NCBI GenBank assembly: GCA_934101795.1
Contig: CAKORY010000004.1
Coordinates: 1-64,000, forward strand
From: an uncultured Bacilli bacterium
GTDB lineage: Bacteria > Bacillota_I > Bacilli_A > RF39 > UBA660
DNA length: 64,000 nucleotides
Direction: 5' to 3'
The first letter of the stretch is position 1, and the number at the start of each line of letters is the position of its first letter. The notes under the pieces are model-generated. The model was not told the DNA's origin. It saw only the letters and a list, made by a program, of their open reading frames with translations, and made no database searches. This document shows, piece after piece, positions 45,706-53,769 of this stretch. Made by a program: the position numbers and the translations under genes.

Positions 45706-45734
45706 TTGTAGAAATTAAAAATATAGTGTATAAT
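45706..45734 (+). promoter_or_regulatory. Promoter of pilB
   Basis: TTGTAG (45706-45711), 17-bp spacer, TATAAT (45729-45734), 22 bases before the start codon. Confidence 0.7.
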
Positions 45735-45756
45735 AATTAAAGAATAAAGGAATTGT

Positions 45757-47040
45757 GTGATACAGATGTTTAGAGATTTTGACTACGAAAATAAACCTGT
45801 TGTTGATATCGTAAATGAAATGATCGTAGATGCCATCAAGAAAAAAGCATCAGATATTCATTTTGATCCAACTGAAGATTACCTTAATGTCCGCATTAGA
45901 ATTGATGGGGAACTTTTAGAATATGCTAAAGTTCCTGCATTTGTTAAAAAAAATCTTTTAACTAGAATTAAAATTATAAGTGGTATGAACATTACTGAAT
46001 CACGACTTCCTCAAGATGGAGCCATTAAAAATATTGGAGATATTCAAGATTTAGACTTGCGTGTTTCTTCACTTCCTATTGTTGATGGTGAAAAAATTGT
46101 TATTCGTATTTTGAATTATACAATGTCTTCTGGAGGACTTGAAAATTTAGGCCTTTCACAAAAGAATTTAGATAAAATTAATAAATTAATAAAAATGCCA
46201 AATGGTATTATTATGGTTACTGGTGCTACCGGATCTGGTAAATCAACCACAGTTTATAGTATGCTACAAATTTTAAATACTGTTTCAAGAAACATAATTA
46301 CGGTTGAAGATCCAGTAGAAATGAAAATTGCAGGAATTAATCAAGTTCAAGTTATGAGTGATATCGGACTTACATTTGGAAATACGTTAAGAAGTATTCT
46401 TCGTCAAGACCCAGATGTTATAATGATCGGAGAAATTCGTGATGATGAAACAGCTCGTATTGCTGTTCGTGCATCTATAACTGGTCACTTAGTTTTATCA
46501 ACAATTCACACTAATAACTCTCTTAATACAATTGAAAGATTACTTGATATGGAAGTTGAGAGATATTTACTTGGAAGTGCTTTAACTGGTATTATTTCAC
46601 AAAGACTTGTTAAAAGATTATGTCCAAAGTGTCGTACAAGTAGACCTACTACAAATTATGAAAAAACATTATTTGAAAAAGTTTTAGGTAAAGAAGTTAA
46701 TGAGGTTTATGTTCCTCAAGGTTGTAGCGAATGTATAAATGGTTATTCTGGCCGTATTGCTCTTCATGAAGTTTTGGAAATAACTCAGGAAATACGTGAT
46801 GCCATTACAAATAATATCCGTAAAAATGAACTTCGAAATCTAGTTTATAAAAAATCTGATGTAATATCTCTTTTAGAAGATGGACTTGAAAAAGTAGTTG
46901 CTGGACTTACAAGTGTTGACGAAATACTTAGAGTAATTGATGTTGATGATGATATTGGTGAAGAAGATACTGATATTAAAGATGCTTTTATAGGAAAAAC
47001 TACAAATAATATAACAACAGGAGAAATTGAAACTTTATAG
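45757..47040 (+). CDS. pilB: Type IV pilus/competence assembly ATPase (PilB/GspE family)
   Basis: This hexameric ATPase powers pilus extension or DNA-uptake pseudopilus assembly. The start taken is GTG 45757 with AAAGGA at 45746-45751; ATG 45766 is an alternative. The 427 residues lack the N-terminal MshEN domain of long PilB, like ComGA. Visible are 'ASDIHFDPTEDYLNVRIRIDG' region (~30-50), Walker A 'TGATGSGKSTTVYSML' (~157-172), Asp box and Walker B 'DPDVIMIGEIRDDETA' (~220-235), His box 'STIHTNN' and the zinc site 'CPKCRTS...CSECINGYSG'. No pilC or prepilin peptidase adjoins it. Confidence 0.94.
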   Translation: MIQMFRDFDYENKPVVDIVNEMIVDAIKKKASDIHFDPTEDYLNVRIRIDGELLEYAKVPAFVKKNLLTRIKIISGMNITESRLPQDGAIKNIGDIQDLDLRVSSLPIVDGEKIVIRILNYTMSSGGLENLGLSQKNLDKINKLIKMPNGIIMVTGATGSGKSTTVYSMLQILNTVSRNIITVEDPVEMKIAGINQVQVMSDIGLTFGNTLRSILRQDPDVIMIGEIRDDETARIAVRASITGHLVLSTIHTNNSLNTIERLLDMEVERYLLGSALTGIISQRLVKRLCPKCRTSRPTTNYEKTLFEKVLGKEVNEVYVPQGCSECINGYSGRIALHEVLEITQEIRDAITNNIRKNELRNLVYKKSDVISLLEDGLEKVVAGLTSVDEILRVIDVDDDIGEEDTDIKDAFIGKTTNNITTGEIETL

Positions 47041-47053
47041 TTTCAATTTTTTA
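47024..47053 (+). terminator. Terminator of pilB
   Basis: GAAATTGAAAC (47023-47033) pairs with GTTTCAATTT (47040-47049) and runs into a T6 tract. It contains the pilB stop codon. Confidence 0.8.
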
Positions 47054-47054
47054 T

Positions 47055-47087
47055 CAAAAAAAACAACCAAATTATGATTGTTTTTTT
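47055..47087 (-). terminator. Terminator of the ruvA-pilin unit
   Basis: AACAACCA (47062-47069) pairs with TGATTGTT (47075-47082), one C-A mismatch; the minus strand has a T-rich run from the A tract at 47056-47063. Confidence 0.65.
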
Positions 47088-47583
47088 AATTTTCTGCTAT
47101 TATACCACTATACTTAGCATAAACTATGTCATTTTCTACATAAACATAAACTTTTTCTCTATTTGCATAATAACCACTTACAAAGTTTTTTTCTTCATCT
47201 GATGGAACCGTAACTTGTGCTTTATCTATAGTTTTATTTATAATAACTTTATAATTTTTTACTTCATTATATTCAATAGTTTCTTTTGTATTTAAATAAT
47301 TTCTATCTATAAGCGTTTGGACTTTAATAGTTAAACATGGTGCTATTTTTTTACTATTTATTTCACAACTATGAGCATTTGGGTCTAGGTTTTTTATAAA
47401 CTCTTTTTTATCATTTCCAAAACTTTCCCCGGCAGCTTCAATTAATTCAATATTAGTGTTCCACAAACTTTGATTTATTCCCCTTTTAGCTGCGGCTATA
47501 CCAATGCTTCCCATCAAAGTAATAATGGATATTATAACTACTGCTGCAAGTAATTCAACTAATGTAAACCCATTTTTATTCAT
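47086..47583 (-). CDS. Type IV prepilin-like protein
   Basis: The 165 residues start with a short leader and a class III signal, 'NKNG|FTLVELLAAVVIISIITLMG', with Gly at -1 and Glu at +5, as needed for prepilin peptidase and pilus assembly. The C-terminal domain has two Cys ('HSCEINSKKIAPC'), probably forming a disulphide, and ends 'GYYANREKVYVYVENDIVYAKY'. It lies 7 bases after ruvA on the same strand and opposite pilB. It is a candidate major or minor pilin. Confidence 0.9.
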   Translation of the reverse strand: MNKNGFTLVELLAAVVIISIITLMGSIGIAAAKRGINQSLWNTNIELIEAAGESFGNDKKEFIKNLDPNAHSCEINSKKIAPCLTIKVQTLIDRNYLNTKETIEYNEVKNYKVIINKTIDKAQVTVPSDEEKNFVSGYYANREKVYVYVENDIVYAKYSGIIAEN

Positions 47584-47590
47584 AACTCAC

Positions 47591-48145
47591 CTACTTAAGT
47601 AATAGCCTTAAAGCTTCTTTAACTTGTTCTTCCAAAGACTTACTGTGATCAACATTATTAATAACTTTTTTAATTTCAGCAGTTTTATAACCTAAAGCAT
47701 TTAAAGTGTCCATTAAATCTTCAGTGCTATCATCTTCTACTTCAGTTACATCTATATCAATCTTACCTTTTAAATCAAGAATTATTTGACGAGCAAGTTT
47801 TTCTCCAATTTTTGGAAATTTAGTTAAATATAGGATATTTTCTCTATTAATTGCATCAACTATTCCACTTATGGAACCTGTTGCAAGTATAGGAAGAGCA
47901 ATTTTTGGTCCTAAACCTTTAACACTAATAAGTTTTAAAAATAGCTCATATTCTTCCTTTTCTTTGAAACCATACAAACTATACTCATCTTCACCAATTT
48001 TATTATAAACATAAACTTTATATTCTTTGTTTACTTCATAGCAAAATGGATTAGGAACATATATTAAAAAGCCTACGCCATTTGCTTCTACAACAATATT
48101 ATTTATGCCTATCTCAGTAACAAAGCCTTTTATATAACTATACAT
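47591..48145 (-). CDS. ruvA: Holliday junction DNA helicase subunit RuvA
   Basis: RuvA binds Holliday junctions as a tetramer and recruits RuvB. The 184 residues show the N-terminal OB domain ('MYSYIKGFVTEIGINNIVVEA'-like, ~1-63, with 'GVGFLIYVP'), a helix-hairpin-helix region 'LISVKGLGPKIALPIL' (~73-88) and 'LTKFPKIGEKLARQIILDLK' (~107-126), and the C-terminal RuvB-binding domain (~138-184). Pilin follows in the same unit. Confidence 0.93.
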   Translation of the reverse strand: MYSYIKGFVTEIGINNIVVEANGVGFLIYVPNPFCYEVNKEYKVYVYNKIGEDEYSLYGFKEKEEYELFLKLISVKGLGPKIALPILATGSISGIVDAINRENILYLTKFPKIGEKLARQIILDLKGKIDIDVTEVEDDSTEDLMDTLNALGYKTAEIKKVINNVDHSKSLEEQVKEALRLLLK

Positions 48146-48174
48146 ATTATCACCACTATAATAATATCAAATTT

Positions 48175-48507
48175 ATGCAAAATTATCAAGTAACGTTCAT
48201 AAACTTAAATATGAACCTTTATATAAATAATATTTTATTTAAAAAAGTTAAAAGAATTAAAACTGATGAAGAATATATTTTGTATAAAAATAAGCATTCT
48301 TATTTTAATTTTTTGAAAAATATAGATATACTTATGATTGATGATAAAAATTCTATAGTCTTTAAATATAGAAATATGCCTTTTCTTAAGTATATTAGTT
48401 ATAAACATTTTAATGAAAAAACTAGTGTTATTGTACTACCACTAAACACTAGTTTGAATTTGAAAATTGGGGATGTTTTAGTCTTTGAAAGTGAACATAT
48501 AATCTAA
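48175..48507 (+). CDS. Small DUF192-like protein
   Basis: The 110 residues may start at ATG 48175, but no clear ribosome-binding site is seen; ATG 48211 is an alternative. The segment 'NIDILMIDDKNSIVFKYRNM' and the end 'SVIVLPLNTSLNLKIGDVLVFE' follow the DUF192/UPF0127 pattern ('vlELpaG....GI..GD.v.f'), while the family's central 'RMPFPL' part reads 'RNMPFLKY'. The role is unknown. The 3' end overlaps obg on the other strand by 30 bases. Confidence 0.6.
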   Translation: MQNYQVTFINLNMNLYINNILFKKVKRIKTDEEYILYKNKHSYFNFLKNIDILMIDDKNSIVFKYRNMPFLKYISYKHFNEKTSVIVLPLNTSLNLKIGDVLVFESEHII

Positions 48508-49743
48508 TATTTGGACTTCATCTCCGGGTTTAGCACCCAACTTTTCTAATTCATCTTCAATACCCATACCTTTAAATTTACGAGCAAATCTAAGTACTCC
48601 TTCATCTTCATTAAATTTAGTCATAAGAAGAAGTGTTTCGATTTCCTTGCCGGAAACGATCCAGATATTACCATCTCTTTTAATATTGTATGGTTTATTA
48701 TCTTCATATTTATATATTTTAAATTGTTCTTTTGGATACAAATCTTCTTTAGGTGTTTCATCAAGTATTTCCATAAGTCTTTCTACCATTTTATCTATAC
48801 CATTTAAGTCATAAGAACTTACGGGAATAACTTCTAAATCGGGATATTCTTTCTTAAATTTTTCTAAGTTTTCTTTACCGTTTTCTAAATCCATCTTACT
48901 TGCTATAACTACTTCTTTTTTATTTTTTAATATTTCACTATATTTTATAACTTCATTTCTTATTGTTTTGTAGTCATCGATTGGATTTCTTTCTTCAGAT
49001 GCTCCCATATCAACAACATGAGCTATTATTCTTGTACGCATAGCATGTTTTAAAAATTCTGTACCAAGTCCTACCCCACTTGATGCGCCTTCAATAAGTC
49101 CTGGTAGATCAGCCATTACAAAGCTTTTGCCATTTTTAAGTTTTACAACACCTAAATTTGGATTAAGCGTTGTAAAATGATAGGCAGCAATCTTAGGTTT
49201 AGATGAACTAATCACAGATAAAAGGGTTGATTTTCCTACACTTGGCATACCTACAAGACCTACATCTGCTAAAACTTTAAGCTCTAGTCTAACTTCTATT
49301 TCTTCGCCAGGCTCACCTTTTTCACTAAATTTAGGAGCTGGCATGTCATGAGTTGCAAAAGATTTATTTCCTTTTCCACCACGACCACCATGGGCAACAA
49401 CAAACTTTTCTCCATCGTTTATTAAATCAGCCATCACTTCGTTGGTTGCTTTATTAATAATGGTAGTTCCTTCAGGGACATTAATGATGATATCTTCAGC
49501 ATTTTTTCCATATTTATTAGACCCTTTTCCATTTTCACCTTTGGGTGCTTTAATTATCTTTTTATAACTTAAATCTACCAAAGTTTTTAGACTTTTATCT
49601 ACATTGAAAATTATGCTAGCACCACGGCCACCATTTCCTCCATCAGGTCCACCCATTGGTACAAACTTTTCTCTTCTAAATGAAGTACACCCATCTCCAC
49701 CAGGACCTGCCATTAATTTTATATTAAGTTCATCAACAAACAT
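48478..49743 (-). CDS. obg: GTPase Obg/CgtA
   Basis: Obg is an essential GTPase acting in late 50S ribosome assembly and stress control. The 421 residues contain the Gly-rich Obg fold (~1-158, 'AGPGGDGCTSFRREKFVPMGGPDGGNGGRG' spread over ~12-42), the G domain with G1 'GMPSVGKSTLLSVI' (~166-179), G3 'DLPGLIEGAS' (~212), G4 'SKMD' (~281) and a C-terminal OCT domain (~345-421). It stands alone on the minus strand. Confidence 0.97.
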   Translation of the reverse strand: MFVDELNIKLMAGPGGDGCTSFRREKFVPMGGPDGGNGGRGASIIFNVDKSLKTLVDLSYKKIIKAPKGENGKGSNKYGKNAEDIIINVPEGTTIINKATNEVMADLINDGEKFVVAHGGRGGKGNKSFATHDMPAPKFSEKGEPGEEIEVRLELKVLADVGLVGMPSVGKSTLLSVISSSKPKIAAYHFTTLNPNLGVVKLKNGKSFVMADLPGLIEGASSGVGLGTEFLKHAMRTRIIAHVVDMGASEERNPIDDYKTIRNEVIKYSEILKNKKEVVIASKMDLENGKENLEKFKKEYPDLEVIPVSSYDLNGIDKMVERLMEILDETPKEDLYPKEQFKIYKYEDNKPYNIKRDGNIWIVSGKEIETLLLMTKFNEDEGVLRFARKFKGMGIEDELEKLGAKPGDEVQILDYMFTFKD

Positions 49744-49819
49744 AGTTTTTTCACCTCGTTTATAATTTTAACATATTTTCCTCTCATATTCCACTAAAAG
49801 TTGTACATTAGATTTACTA

Positions 49820-49866
49820 GAGTGTGGTCGTGCTGACTTTCCAGCGCGGTCACACTCTTTTTATTA
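49820..49866 (+). ncRNA. GC-rich hairpin with U-tail, possible small RNA end (hairpin A)
   Basis: GAGTGTG (49820-49826) and CGTGCTG (49829-49835) pair with CAGCGCG (49842-49848) and CACACTC (49851-49857), then a T-run on the plus strand. No plus-strand gene precedes it. Its core GTCGTGCTGACTTTCCA resembles that of the RNA at 50123. A clear promoter was not found. Confidence 0.5.
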
Positions 49867-49936
49867 TTTAAGAATATAATAGGTCTTTACATATAATATT
49901 AATGTCAGTATAGCAAACTTCATGCTATAATCAATT

Positions 49937-50016
49937 GACATAACTATAAGTTTTATGGTATAGTTATGCCGTTAAAGAAGCAAAAGCGTTGGTACAACAA
50001 GGTTGCTTCTTTTTTC
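49937..50016 (+). ncRNA. Two-hairpin small RNA candidate (RNA B)
   Basis: An extended -10 (TGc-TATAAT, 49923-49931) is followed by a perfect 10-bp hairpin CATAACTATA/TATAGTTATG (49939-49948, 49959-49968) and a terminator AAAGAAGCAA/TTGCTTCTTT (49974-49983, 50003-50012) with T6. No coding sequence lies within. Confidence 0.5.
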
Positions 50017-50122
50017 ATTTTCTTTTAAATATCTTTGTATAATCATTTTTACCAAATAAATAATTTTAACAAATGTACAGCAATTAATTGACGCATTGTT
50101 TTTTCTGTGCTATAATACAAGT

Positions 50123-50177
50123 ATTAAAAGTTGTAGTCGTGGTGACTTTTCATCTAGTGTTACAACTTTTATTTTTT
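50123..50177 (+). ncRNA. Short hairpin RNA with its own promoter (RNA C)
   Basis: TTGACG (50088-50093), 17-bp spacer, TATAAT (50111-50116) form a strong promoter. The ~55-nt transcript folds AAAAGTTGTA (50126-50135) with TACAACTTTT (50161-50170) and ends in a T7 run. The core GTCGTGGTGACTTTTCA matches hairpin A closely, with an inner GGTG/CATC stem and the same ACTTT loop. It converges on the 50169-50735 gene and overlaps its stop. Confidence 0.6.
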
Positions 50178-50735
50178 TACGTTAATATTTTTTAAAATAA
50201 TAAATTCATTATTTTTCTTTATTCCTATTTCTTCAATCCATCTTGCTTTTCTTCTAAAAATTTCTTCGGCTTGAATTACTAATTCATTCATACTTAAAGG
50301 AGAGTGAGTTGCTTCGAACAAAAATCTCACAGCTTGGTTATTTTTCCCATCAACGTTATGAAATAATAATTGTTTACTTGCTCCGATTACTATTTTCATA
50401 TCATAGTTTCCTAGAAACACATCATTCTTGTAAATTGTACAGTCAGATACGCTAACATTTTCAGGATATTCTATTTCTGGATTTAATTGGATTTTCAAAG
50501 TGGTATTTTTACAAAGCCATTTTGCAAAATTTGTTTCTTTTTGTTTTAATCTATATTTTATAAAATGATTATCAATCAAATACTTTTTTCCTTTATACTC
50601 AAATATTTCATTTTTTTGTAGTATTTTTATTTCATTTCTGATTTCGTGTGTTTCTTCTAACCATTCATTTGTAATATCAATATAGGATTGCGAATGTGTA
50701 TTTTTTTCAACAACACTTTGAATATTTAAAGACAT
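50169..50735 (-). CDS. Protein of unknown function, 188 residues
   Basis: The likely start is ATG 50735 ('MSLNIQSVVEKN'), with AGAAAGTG upstream; longer in-frame versions up to 50891 run through a probable promoter (TTGTAC...TACAGT near 50820-50790). The protein is soluble, with two Cys near the middle and a helical C-terminus 'ELVIQAEEIFRRKARWIEEIGI'. I recognise no family. Convergent small RNA C overlaps its 3' end, so antisense effects are possible. Confidence 0.6.
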   Translation of the reverse strand: MSLNIQSVVEKNTHSQSYIDITNEWLEETHEIRNEIKILQKNEIFEYKGKKYLIDNHFIKYRLKQKETNFAKWLCKNTTLKIQLNPEIEYPENVSVSDCTIYKNDVFLGNYDMKIVIGASKQLLFHNVDGKNNQAVRFLFEATHSPLSMNELVIQAEEIFRRKARWIEEIGIKKNNEFIILKNINVKK

Positions 50736-50953
50736 ATAAAAACACTTTCTAAGCATCATATAATTAAGGCATTTTTGGTGTGGCTTCATGATACTGTAAA
50801 GTGTTTTAAAAATTCTGTACAAACAAACTATAACATAACATAAGTATATTTGCAATAAAAAATGTATCTTTTTCTTAGCAATAAAATACATTATAAATCA
50901 TTTTACTTTTTGATTTATACATGCTATAATCTTTAAAGAAAGAAGGACATATC

Positions 50954-51592
50954 ATGGAATATAATAAAATTAAAAATGCATATAAAATAATTGAAAATAG
51001 CAAATACTTTGTTAAGGATCCATATAGATATAAGAATAAATGGCATGATTTATTTGGCAATAAAAATCCAATTAGTTTAGAACTTGGTATGGGACGTGGC
51101 GAATTTATAATCAATATGGCCAAAAAGTATCCAAATATTAACTTTATTGGGCTTGAACTTTATCCATCACAAATGGTTATGGCTACAGAAAAGCTTCAAA
51201 AAGAAAAAATTACTAATTTAAAATTAATTAATGATGATGCTAGGAATATCGACAAAATATTTGGTAAAGAAATATCGACAATATACTTAACTTTCTCAGA
51301 ACCTTGGCCGAAAGGTATTGATGAAAAAAATAGATTTACTCATATAAGTTATTTAAAATTATATGATAAAATATTTAAAAAAGATAAACATATTATTTTA
51401 AAGACTGATAATAAAGGACTATTTGCATATTCACTTGAAACACTATCACAATATTGGTACACCTTTAATAAAGTTAGTTTAGATTTACATCATGATGAGA
51501 GAAATATTAGTAATATAATGACTGATTTTGAAAAACAATATGAAAAAGAAGGAAGACCTATTTATTACGTAGATGCTAAATTTGATGAATAA
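50954..51592 (+). CDS. trmB: tRNA (guanine-N7)-methyltransferase
   Basis: TrmB makes m7G46 in tRNA with SAM. The 212 residues carry the SAM-loop 'SLELGMGRGEFIINMA' (~39-54), 'GLELYPSQMVMATEKL' (~66-81), 'DDARNIDKIF' (~94) and 'LTFSEPWPKG' (~115), where most homologues read 'NFSDPWPK'. The start ATG follows AGAAGGACA. A strong terminator follows the stop. Confidence 0.93.
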   Translation: MEYNKIKNAYKIIENSKYFVKDPYRYKNKWHDLFGNKNPISLELGMGRGEFIINMAKKYPNINFIGLELYPSQMVMATEKLQKEKITNLKLINDDARNIDKIFGKEISTIYLTFSEPWPKGIDEKNRFTHISYLKLYDKIFKKDKHIILKTDNKGLFAYSLETLSQYWYTFNKVSLDLHHDERNISNIMTDFEKQYEKEGRPIYYVDAKFDE

Positions 51593-51618
51593 AACACCAG
51601 AAAATCTGGTGTTTTTTA
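51591..51618 (+). terminator. Terminator between trmB and the glycosidase-like gene
   Basis: AAACACCAG (51592-51600) pairs with CTGGTGTTT (51606-51614), then T-run; usable on both strands. Confidence 0.85.
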
Positions 51619-52857
51619 TTATTCCACTACTTTAAATATGGTTGGTATTCCTCTGGTTCTGTGTCTTAAAGCTGAATCAATTGGATCATTTAACATATCA
51701 AATGTTGCATCTTTTCCAGTACCATGCTTTTCTACCATAACACTTGATGTTCCACCATCTAAGTTTGCAGCATTAACGGCACCATATCTATCCATGATAT
51801 CAACTAAATCTTTCATGGAAGCTCCTTTAGTACGAGTAGCATTAGAATCAACAACTAACATTAATACAATGCCATCTTTTCTTTGACCAATAGCAGTTCT
51901 AGCAGCATATCCCCAACCACCATTTCCTTTAGTAAATGACTTTTGGCCATTAACTATTAAAAATGGCCCCATGGATACAGCATCTCTAATTCCCATTTCT
52001 AAAGCTTTTTCTCCACCAACGTTTTGAAGAAGAACTAAAGTGTTATCAGTATTAAAGCCTACTACGCCAGATGCACCACCCATATTATGATCGGTTATAA
52101 TTTTTTTGTTAGATATTGTTAGACCTACGGGATTTGCTCCATTACTATTATAATTTGGATCCATAAATCCTCCACCATTAATGGTTAAAACTGAATTTTG
52201 TTCCTTTGCCATATCATAAATATATTGTCCACTTCTACCAAGCCATTTAGAATATCCAACACTTATTTTACTTGGATCATAAACAACTCCTAAATAAGCA
52301 TCACAGCCATTAACCTTAAATTTTATTATTTTATATAAATCATCCTTATTTCTTTCTAATATCTGTTTTTCATATTCATTTTTATAATTTAAAGTTTCTT
52401 TATGATCAACAAGGGTAGGATCTGTTTCTTTTCCACCATCATCAATATAATTGTTTCCTAAAACTTTATTTATTTCTTCGGTACTATAGAACCATTTACA
52501 ATAATACTGATGGTTCATTGTGGCCATAGCTGTTGTAATAAGCCATTCTTTAAATCCAGTAAATGGGCCATATAAGATAAACAAAAATGTTGAACAACCA
52601 AACATATATGTAACTATTAAAACTGAAACCACTATCATTTTAGCTTTACTAAAGGCTTTTCTATGCTTATTTTTTACTAAGCTAACTATACCAATAATTA
52701 AGCTTAAAACACTAATTATTAAGACAATTAATGATATTAATTTGAATATGTTTTTAACTAAATAATTAGAATTACATCCAATTACATAAAATACTAAACT
52801 TGTAAATAATATAAATGTACTTATCCAAATTAATAATAAACTTTTTTTCTTATTCAT
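51619..52857 (-). CDS. Membrane protein with phosphodiester glycosidase (NAGPA-type) domain
   Basis: The start is ATG 52857 with AGGTGA 5 bases upstream; a GTG at 52866 is less good. The 412 residues have three hydrophobic helices (~9-30, ~36-60, ~72-100) and an outer domain with 'TINGGGFMDPNYNSNGANPVG' region (~230-250), 'DAVSMGPFLIVNGQ' (~290), 'ARTAIGQRKDGIVLMLVVD' (~318) and 'NAANLDGGTSSVMV' (~368). These are the conserved steps of NAGPA/phosphodiester glycosidase proteins, thought to act on cell-surface glycan phosphodiesters. It overlaps miaA by 8 bases. Confidence 0.88.
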   Translation of the reverse strand: MNKKKSLLLIWISTFILFTSLVFYVIGCNSNYLVKNIFKLISLIVLIISVLSLIIGIVSLVKNKHRKAFSKAKMIVVSVLIVTYMFGCSTFLFILYGPFTGFKEWLITTAMATMNHQYYCKWFYSTEEINKVLGNNYIDDGGKETDPTLVDHKETLNYKNEYEKQILERNKDDLYKIIKFKVNGCDAYLGVVYDPSKISVGYSKWLGRSGQYIYDMAKEQNSVLTINGGGFMDPNYNSNGANPVGLTISNKKIITDHNMGGASGVVGFNTDNTLVLLQNVGGEKALEMGIRDAVSMGPFLIVNGQKSFTKGNGGWGYAARTAIGQRKDGIVLMLVVDSNATRTKGASMKDLVDIMDRYGAVNAANLDGGTSSVMVEKHGTGKDATFDMLNDPIDSALRHRTRGIPTIFKVVE

Positions 52858-53710
52858 TTTTATCACCTAAATACTCCTTCACTTCTTCTATTGTTTTAGA
52901 AAAATCTTCAAAATTTACATTAAACCATTTAACATCCATCTTATTATTAAACCATGTATATTGTCTTTTAGCATAATGCCTACTATTTTTCTTTATTAAA
53001 TCAATTGCCTCTTCTATAGTAATATTTCCACTTAAATAGTCGATTATCTCTTTATAACCTATTGCTCTTTTAAGTATCATACTATTTGGATATTTTTTAT
53101 AAAGTGTTTTAACTTCTTCAATCAATCCATTATTTATCATTACATCTACTCTATTATCTATAATTTCATATAATTTGTTTCTTTCTGTGGTAAGACCTAT
53201 AAATATACAATCTTCATAAAGCAAAATTGGTTCTATTTTTTGGTCATTACTTCTTTTTAAAAATCTTTCAAGCCTTACTCTGTTATTTCTGTCTATACAA
53301 CAATTTTTATCTTTTTTTAAAGCTAAGTCATATAATTTTTCTAAAGAATATGAGCTATAATCTGTGTCATTTTCATCTTCATAAAATCTATAGTCATAAG
53401 CTCCAGCTGTTGCATATAATCCAGTTCCACCTACTATAATAAGATTTTTGTCTTTATATTTTGCGAATAAATCTCTTAAATCCTTTTGATAATCCTTAAC
53501 ATTATATTCTTCATCTGGATTTTTTATATCAAAAAGAAAATGCTTAATCCCTTCTTTTTCTTCTTCTGTTACTTTTGCACTACCTATATTAAGTTCTTTA
53601 TATACTTGCACAGCATCGCAATTAATTATATAAGCATCTAAATACTTAGCTAAAGCTATACTTAATTTGGTTTTTCCTACTCCGGTAGGACCCATTATAA
53701 ATATTTTCAT
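52850..53710 (-). CDS. miaA: tRNA dimethylallyltransferase
   Basis: MiaA adds an isopentenyl group to A37 of tRNAs reading UNN codons. The 286 residues have the P-loop 'IMGPTGVGKTKLSIALAK' (~5-22), 'INCDAVQVYKELNIGSAK' (~29-46), 'IIVGGTGLYATAGAYDY' (~92-108) and the C-terminal 'RHYAKRQYTWFNN' (~256), all typical. A little shorter than E. coli MiaA. It is first in the miaA/glycosidase pair. Confidence 0.95.
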   Translation of the reverse strand: MKIFIMGPTGVGKTKLSIALAKYLDAYIINCDAVQVYKELNIGSAKVTEEEKEGIKHFLFDIKNPDEEYNVKDYQKDLRDLFAKYKDKNLIIVGGTGLYATAGAYDYRFYEDENDTDYSSYSLEKLYDLALKKDKNCCIDRNNRVRLERFLKRSNDQKIEPILLYEDCIFIGLTTERNKLYEIIDNRVDVMINNGLIEEVKTLYKKYPNSMILKRAIGYKEIIDYLSGNITIEEAIDLIKKNSRHYAKRQYTWFNNKMDVKWFNVNFEDFSKTIEEVKEYLGDKNE

Positions 53711-53769
53711 AAGACATCACTTAATTATTTTAACAAAAATTTGTTTAAATGTCATCTAAAATTTATATT

